Source: Diogma glabrata (Eukaryota; Arthropoda; Insecta; Diptera; Cylindrotomidae). From it: DNA of 64,000 bases. The stretch spans positions 160,805,058 to 160,869,057 of the forward strand of contig OY856188.1 in assembly GCA_963693315.1 (NCBI GenBank), read 5' to 3'. The notes beneath the pieces were generated by a model, which worked only from the letters and a program-made list of their open reading frames with translations, did not search any database and had not been told where the DNA came from. This document shows positions 58,572-64,000 of this stretch, one piece after another. The translations under genes and the position numbers were made by a program. Positions within the stretch are counted from its first letter, which is position 1; each line of letters begins with the position of its first letter.

Positions 58572-58639
58572 ACAATAATTTTTTTACAGAAATGGGGTGT
58601 TAGCCCTTCCCCAACCCAAATTTTTGTGAATGGGTTCGT

Positions 58640-58850
58640 TCTGCATCTTAAGGTCACCAGAAACAACCTTTTTACACGTTTATATAGCGAGCCGCTTGAC
58701 CCAAGACAGACGCCCGCTGAAAACCGCCCCTTACATGGAGAACAGACGCTTTCTGCACATTTATATAGCGAGCCGCTTGATAAAAGACAGACGCCCGCTC
58801 CAAGCCGCCTCTAACATGGAAAACAAACGCTTGAGTTGCATTGATTTTAT
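58640..58850 (-). repeat. 81-bp tandem repeat in the RTE 5' region
   Basis: TATATAGCGAGCCGCTTGA occurs at 58681 and 58762, each followed by AAGACAGACGCCCGCT and, later, ACATGGARAACA.ACGCTT. About two and a half units. Its place upstream of the RTE ORF suggests promoter repeats of the element. Confidence 0.8.
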
Positions 58851-58944
58851 GGCGCCAATGACTCGCCATGGTGCAGAATCATTGAGTATAAGCAGTATTT
58901 ACTCTGCCCCTCTCAACTACACCAACCTTATTCTGTTAGCGTTA

Positions 58945-58957
58945 CCCAGGTAGCACG
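58945..58957. other. CCCAGGTAGCA end motif
   Basis: CCCAGGTAGCACG abuts the 5' end of the RTE and matches the ends of elements at 26183 and 62423. No opposite end was found nearby, so a complete element is not claimed. Confidence 0.35.
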
Positions 58958-59279
58958 GCGTGGACGTAGAATTTCGGATTTTCGCTACCCAACACAATTA
59001 ACAAATTAATAAAATAAAAACAAAATGAAAAACAATAATAAAATTCAAGTTATAAAATCAAATAAAACTGAATGAATCGGCTCTGTTATTAAATATATTA
59101 CTTCGGTCTGAAAGACCTAAGTATTACATTCATGAGCTAAAAGTGAAATTCATACCCCCACTTTTTTGGCATTTCTCGACGTTTTAAGACCTACTGATTC
59201 TAAAAAGACAAAAAAAATGTATTTCTGTCTGCCGGCCGGCCGTCACAACCGACGAAATCTAGAAAACGGCTGAAGGGAT
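58958..59279. other. Non-coding stretch
   Basis: No gene. GGTCTGAAAGACC is a short palindrome near 59105. The run TGTCTGCCGGCCGGCCGTCA near 59226 is locally GC-rich. Confidence 0.4.
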
Positions 59280-61205
59280 TTGAAAAATTTTGAATTCTAA
59301 AAATAGGTTTTTGAATTTTAAAATTTTTGAATTTTATATATATTTTTAGAATTTTGAAAAATGTTTCAATTTTTGATTTTGTAAGAATTTTTGGAAATTT
59401 CTGGAATTTTGAAAAATTTTTAATTTTTGATTTTATTACAATTTTTATAATTTTGGAATTCAATTTTTGATATTGTTATAATTTTTGCAATATTTTTAGA
59501 ATTTTGGAAAAAGTTTGAATTTTTAAGAATTTTTGGAATATTATTAGGATTTAGAAAAAGTTTAAATTTTTAAGAATTTTCGGAATATTATTGGAATTTA
59601 TAGAAAGTTTAAATATTTGATTTTATTCTAATTTTTGGAATATTTTTGGAATTTTGAAAAAAGTTTGATTTTATTTAATTTAGCAATATTTTTTGAAGTT
59701 TGATTATAATTTTCCGGCAACGTATTGATGTTTCGTGTTAGTTTTGTAATAAATTTCTAAACAGAGATAAAAAATAAATGTACTTTAACAAAGAGTTATG
59801 TTTGATATACATCGCTGCCCAAAACTAAAAACCATGTCCTCCTAAAAGTTTTTTGCCGAAAACTATATCAAAATCCTTAACCCAGACCGAAGTCTTGATA
59901 TCTCAGAGCTGTGAGATTTCAGCCCCCCCCATATTTTTACATTGACTTTGACTTATATTATAAATTAAATAATAATTTTTCGGTTGTAATAACACGAGTC
60001 ATTGAAATTTTTTCGAAATTTTTTGGCTTTACGAATTGAATTATTTAGAAACACTGCGAATCAAACCGCACAATAAACCACGAGTCCGAAGGACGTGTGG
60101 TTTAAGTGTCGGTTTGATTGATGAGTAAAATTGAAAAATTTTAGACAAAAATTTCAATTCAATTTTTTTTAATTATAATTTTGTTTAAAAGAAAATTATT
60201 AGTTAATAAATAAAACGTTTTCTACAAATTATTCAGTTACTGAAAAGTCATTTTAAAAATGCAAATAATTAAAATGTTCGTTTTCATTTATAAATGATTG
60301 TATGTTTATGTTTTTTGTCTAAAATAAATTACAAAATATGGAGAGGCTGAAATTTACAGCTCTGAGATATCAAGACTTCGGTCTGGGTTAAGGATTTAGT
60401 TTTCGGCTCCTTTCAGGATAGTTTTCAGCAAAAAACTTTTATGAAGACATGGTTTTTAGTTTTGGGCAGCGATGTATATCAAACATAACTCTTTGTTAAA
60501 GTACATTTATTTTTTTATCTCTGTTTAGAAATTTATTACAAATCTAACACGAAACATCAATACGTTGCCGGAAAATTATAACAGATTATAAATTACCATA
60601 ATTTAGTGAAAAGATGATACACTCAGCAAACTGCTAAAAATCCTCTCCATTTAGCGTTTCGAGAAAATATTACAAAATCACAAATTTATATTTCTTTCAA
60701 AATTCCAAAAATATTGTAAAAATTAAATAAAATCAAACTTTTTTCAAAATTCTTAAAATATTCCAAAAATTAATACAAAATCAAAGATTAAAACTTTTTT
60801 CAAAAATTCTAAAAATCTTGCAAATATTATAACAAAATCAAAAATTGAAACTTTTTTCAGAATTCCAAAAATATTCCGAAAATTAGAATAAAATCAAATA
60901 TTTAAACTTTTTCTAAATTCCAATAATATTCCAAAAATTCTTAAAAATTCAAACTTTTCCCAAAATTCTAAAAATATTGCAAAAATTATTACAAAATCAA
61001 AAATTGAAACTTTTTTCAAAATTCCCAAAATTATAATAAAATCAAAAATTTAAATTTTAAAAATTCTAAAAATATTCCAAAAATTCTTACAAAATCAAAA
61101 ATTGAAACTTTTTCCAAAATTCCAAAAATTAGAATAAAATCAAATATTTAAACTTTTTCTAAATTCCAATAATACATATTCCAAAAATTCAAAAAAATTA
61201 AAACT
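59280..61205. mobile_element. 1.9-kb foldback element with AT-rich arms
   Basis: The left arm (59280-59985) and right arm (60335-61205) are reverse complements. Outer arm parts are degenerate ~40-bp repeats of the form AATTTTTGGAATATTTTTGG..TTTTGAAAAAGTTT and the inverse. Inner parts share CCGGCAACGTATTGATGTTTCGTG, TTGGGCAGCGATGTATATCA and CCCAGACCGAAGTCTTGATATCTCAGAGCTGT with their inverses. The spacer 59986-60334 holds another hairpin. It separates an upstream flank from a LINE 3' end. No coding. Confidence 0.85.
60056..60118. repeat. 63-bp hairpin in the foldback spacer
   Basis: CGAATCAAACCG.ACAATAAACCAC pairs with GTGGTTTAAGTGTCGGTTTGATT around GAGTCCGAAGGAC, itself a short palindrome. 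Same nested-hairpin architecture as the AATAGT elements but different ends. Confidence 0.7.
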
Positions 61206-61218
61206 TTTTTTTAAAAGT

Positions 61219-61700
61219 TTGGTGCTGCTCTGTTTCTTCTTGGACTCTGTTCAAAAGCGGGCTATACGAATTGTGGGTGATCGAGATTTGACATCAAAAC
61301 TCGATTCCCTACAACATCGTCGCACTGTTACTGACCTCGTTGTTTTTTACATACATCGTCATCAGAAGTGCTCAGATGAAATCAGCAGCATTATGCCTCA
61401 AACTTATTCCTACCCCCGTTCTACTCGGCAATCGGTTAGCGCAACCAGTCAAACGGTCGAGATCACGCGCTGTCATACTGGCAGATCGCAGAAAGACTTC
61501 TTTGTCCGAACTGCATACAAACGGAATAGTTTGCCGGAATCCATAGTCTCAGGTGGTTTCAATCCGCAGAGGTTTAAAAAAAAGCGTTAATCAACACCTT
61601 AAAGCGCAAGTTGTTGTGGGGCCTAAGTCTTAAAAGGTATTTATGTGTTGTTGCAAAACTTATAACAACACTTTTTATTTTAAAAAATGATTATGCATTT
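61219..61700 (+). pseudogene. CR1/Jockey-type LINE, C-terminal end and 3' tail
   Basis: The frame 61219-61590 reads LDSVQKRAIRIVGD, DSLQHRRTVTDLVVFY and ISSIMPQTYSYPRSTRQ, then FFVRTAYKRNSLPESIV and FNPQRFKK, the C-terminal signature of CR1/Jockey-type ORF2. A frameshift in a run of A near 61580 is followed by VNQHLK-type sequence and the 3' tail to about 61700, which matches 12180-12285. Confidence 0.8.
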
Positions 61701-62422
61701 ACGCCAAAAATTTCAATTACTTCTTTACTTACTTGAGTTTTATTGATCTCAAAAATCCCCATTCAATTTATTTTTTTTTTAATTTTTTGTTATTTTGTGA
61801 TGTGAGTGCATTTTGACGAGCGATTGTAGAAAAACTACTGCATCGATTTTCATAAATGATATGTCGTTGAATAGGTACTAGAACAAAGTTTTTAAAAATG
61901 TACACTGTTAATTTTTTGAAATAATTTTAACGGTGTAACATAAGAAAAAAACGGTGTAATTGAAGAAAAGATGGCGCTACACCTTTTTTTTAAAACTAAA
62001 TTGAAGCTTATTTTATATCTAACAACTTGTGAAATATTTTGTTTTAGAGATAAAGTTCGTTGTGCATATGTCTGTCGGGAATCAGTTTTTTTTGTTTTGA
62101 AGGAAAATTATAAAAATGGCGTTATAAGCTAAGAGATTTTTTTTTGTTGTTAAATATTAAATATTTTATTAATAAATGAACTTTTTAAAATATTATAAAA
62201 ATTATATATGTAGTACAATAAATAAAATAAATACCATTGTTAGAAATGATATACTTATTTTACAAACAGAAGTTTCTTTTGAATAGGAAAACACTTCTGC
62301 AATTATTTTCTTGTACTAGATGGCATAAAAAAATGAAATGTTTATTTATCACTTTTAGTAATAACTTGTCACTCTTATAAAAAATAATTTGACAGTCTCG
62401 ACTGCAAACAAAAAAGTCGTAT
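61701..62422. other. AT-rich stretch without a supported gene
   Basis: Only low-complexity A/T sequence. AACGGTGTAA occurs twice near 61930-61960. No gene seen. Confidence 0.45.
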
Positions 62423-62860
62423 CCCAGGTAACAATTTCGCCTAAATTTTTTAAATTATTCCAACTTAACTTGAAAAAGCATTGTGTAAGACCATATTATT
62501 CACCTAAAAAAAGCTTGTAAAAGACTAGATTCACTAAGTTTCTTATATAATTCCTTAAGTAAAGCTTAATTCAATAATAAGTATTTAGGGCATATTCAAG
62601 CAACTGTTACTCAAGTATAACACCTTTTATAAGGTTTTATTCACATATAACTTTTAAGGTAGTATTCAAGATGTTTTTACTCAAGAATTCTGTCCCTTAT
62701 ATAAACCTTTATTAAAGTACAACTTTTAGGAAGAATCCAAGAAGATTCTTACCCAAGGATAGTTTTTGTATACGACTTTATTTGTGTATAATAATTTTAG
62801 TAGTATTCAAGAAAATTGTTACTCAAGTAATATTTCTTATATACGGCTGTTTTCAATGAA
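62423..62860. mobile_element. CCCAGGTAACA-ended array of ~70-bp units
   Basis: Starts CCCAGGTAACA. About four units follow, at 62592, 62661, 62733 and 62806. Each has (G)TATTCAAG..., TGTTACTCAAGTA, then TTTATNNNNNTTTTATT and ATAACTTTTA. The first part (62440-62590) carries looser copies. No right end was recognised in the window, so it may be truncated or extend beyond recognition. Same architecture (CCCA end plus motif array) as 2219 and 26183. Confidence 0.55.
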
Positions 62861-63090
62861 TATTAAAAGATTTACAACAAATCGATCTGTCAATATTTTT
62901 GACAGTTCGTTGTTTAATTTTGCGATTGTGTGTTTTTTTATTAAATCACTTATCGATGTGTTTAAAAAGTTAACAAAACTTTAAGAACTTTAACAAACTA
63001 TTATTGATTAATACAAAAGATTATTTCAAAATGGTAGACATATTTTCGTCAATGAAAATTTGCAATTGCCATTATTCCGCGACCATTTAA

Positions 63091-63165
63091 TCAAACGTTT
63101 CTGATGATGGTTTATAAATTGATTGAAATTTACCATTTCTGATGATGGTTTATATAATGATTTGA
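63091..63165. repeat. Short direct duplication
   Basis: TTTCTGATGATGGTTTATA occurs at about 63098 and 63137, with ATTGA or AATGA following. Two copies of a ~39-bp unit. Confidence 0.7.
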
Positions 63166-63470
63166 GTTGGTCAACAAATAAATAAACTGATGATAATTTG
63201 TCATACAATTCATTTTTGTATTAAATGTATGTAATCGCCATATTGTGGGCAATTTGCTTGGGAAAAAATTATATCAAAACTTGCAACAGATTGCAACTGA
63301 CTTACGGAAAATATAACGTAGAACGTTTATTTAATATGGTAATTTAACATTTATTTATTAACCAGCCAAATTGTGCAACTGAAAGTAAAGCCAATCACAG
63401 CATACTATACCCCTTACGAAGCTTGAGTAACACTTTTGTTCTGTATTGAGTAACGTAGGTTTTATTCCTG
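63166..63470. other. Non-coding stretch
   Basis: No gene or recognisable repeat seen. Confidence 0.4.
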
Positions 63471-63474
63471 TCGT

Positions 63475-63560
63475 GGAAATTGATTTAATGAACGAGTGTG
63501 TAAGGGTAAACGATGAGGAAGAGGGTCTGTGTTCGATTCCTGCCAGGCACGTTTTTATTT
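63475..63560 (+). other. tRNA-like B box, possible SINE or tRNA relic
   Basis: TGTTCGATTCC (63530-63540) fits the polymerase III B box. It is followed by TGCCAGGCACG and a T run that could terminate polymerase III. The five bases on each side of the putative T loop do not pair, and no A box or complementary 5' acceptor is clear, so this is not a functional tRNA. Confidence 0.2.
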
Positions 63561-64000
63561 ATGAATTTTATTTTCCTTTTTTTTATTTTATTTTTATTCT
63601 TTAATCATTTTTAATCGTACAATTGAATGGAAACACATGCGTAGATATCGTATATGATTACGCAAAATTATTTTCATTTCGAGATTGTCCTCAACCATAA
63701 CCAATATTATTTTTAACAAAAACCCATATATTCTCATTTTAGGAAACCATTAGTACACTTTTATATGCATTCCTAATCAAAATGTTTGAATAAAAATTAA
63801 TTCATAGCCGTGGTAGTGGTCCGAAACTTGAAATGTGTACAAATAATTTGTTAAACAATAGTGATTAAGTTTCAAAGATGCGAAATGTGTAAAATAAATT
63901 GTAATTTCCGATAAAAGATTAACGCAATAGCAGCAATATACAAAAAAAGGAGTTTAATGCGCCAATTAACCAAAATAACTAAAGGAAACAATCACCAATT

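Larger units (their letters stand above)
55563..58930 (-). mobile_element. RTE-type LINE, nearly full length
   Basis: On the minus strand, a 5' region with a tandem repeat (58640-58850) is followed by one long ORF coding for endonuclease and reverse transcriptase, then a short 3' end with (GA)n at 55565-55580. The lesions are few: one stop, one 4-bp duplication, one or two shifts and another stop. That suggests moderate age. The upstream flank is a CCCAGGTAGCA motif at 58945. Confidence 0.9.

Noticed and set aside
63098..63130. Hammerhead ribozyme core (CTGATGA ... GAAA)
   Set aside because: The bases between the two core motifs cannot form stem II, and no flanking stems I and III were found. 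Penelope elements can carry such ribozymes, but this is not near one.

Overview
This is AT-rich eukaryotic nuclear DNA, most likely from an insect. Everything that can be named is mobile-element DNA: Ty3/Gypsy LTR elements with tRNA-Leu-type primer sites, Penelope-like elements, Jockey-, CR1- and RTE-type LINEs, hAT elements and MITEs, and several unplaced inverted-repeat families. The species cannot be named from the sequence. No host gene is convincing except, weakly, a spliced gene of unknown function carried on a duplicated unit and one possible exon near 37.4-37.6 kb.

Layout. 1-9.3 kb: two diverged tandem copies of a ~4-5.6 kb unit carrying the spliced unknown gene, each with its own insertions. 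9.3-11.4 kb: decayed errantivirus-like Gypsy remnant whose pol is fused to an env-like tail. 12.1-16.8 kb: a LINE tail, a long (TA)n tract, and a Gypsy element (Gypsy-1) inserted in that tract. 16.8-24.8 kb: mostly non-coding, with a hairpin element, a 2-kb element with ~205-bp terminal inverted repeats around a 342-bp tandem repeat, a LINE endonuclease fragment and a hAT MITE. 24.8-36.1 kb: a Penelope element (PLE-1) split by a 2.9-kb CCCAGGT-ended element that itself carries an inverted pair of a second Penelope (PLE-2). The PLE-1 tail is a large inverted repeat, and a young Gypsy (Gypsy-2) sits in its right arm.

36.1-42.1 kb: short repeats, CR1-like LINE debris, CCGGAAGT repeats and a 1-kb inverted-repeat element filled with copies of its own terminal motif. 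42.1-49.2 kb: a large inverted repeat with a Jockey LINE in its left arm (16-bp target duplication). 49.4-54.0 kb: a 4.6-kb hAT element with an 8-bp target duplication, holding an 83-bp minisatellite, a LINE RNase H fragment and a mariner-like scrap. 55.6-58.9 kb: a nearly complete RTE LINE on the minus strand. 59.3-61.2 kb: an AT-rich foldback element. 61.2-64 kb: a LINE 3' end and a CCCAGGT-ended repeat array.

Four points stand out. Gypsy-2 has near-identical LTRs and intact reading frames but encodes SAP-domain Gag plus a protease-integrase polyprotein with reverse transcriptase and RNase H removed in frame; related Gypsy-1 also lacks RT. CCCAnnTA-ended elements have subterminal motif arrays and 2-bp target duplications, resembling CACTA/EnSpm. 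Four 135-147-bp hairpin elements share AATAGT ends but not their interiors. Nesting is deep enough to order insertions, with paralogous or in-frame empty sites for two of them.
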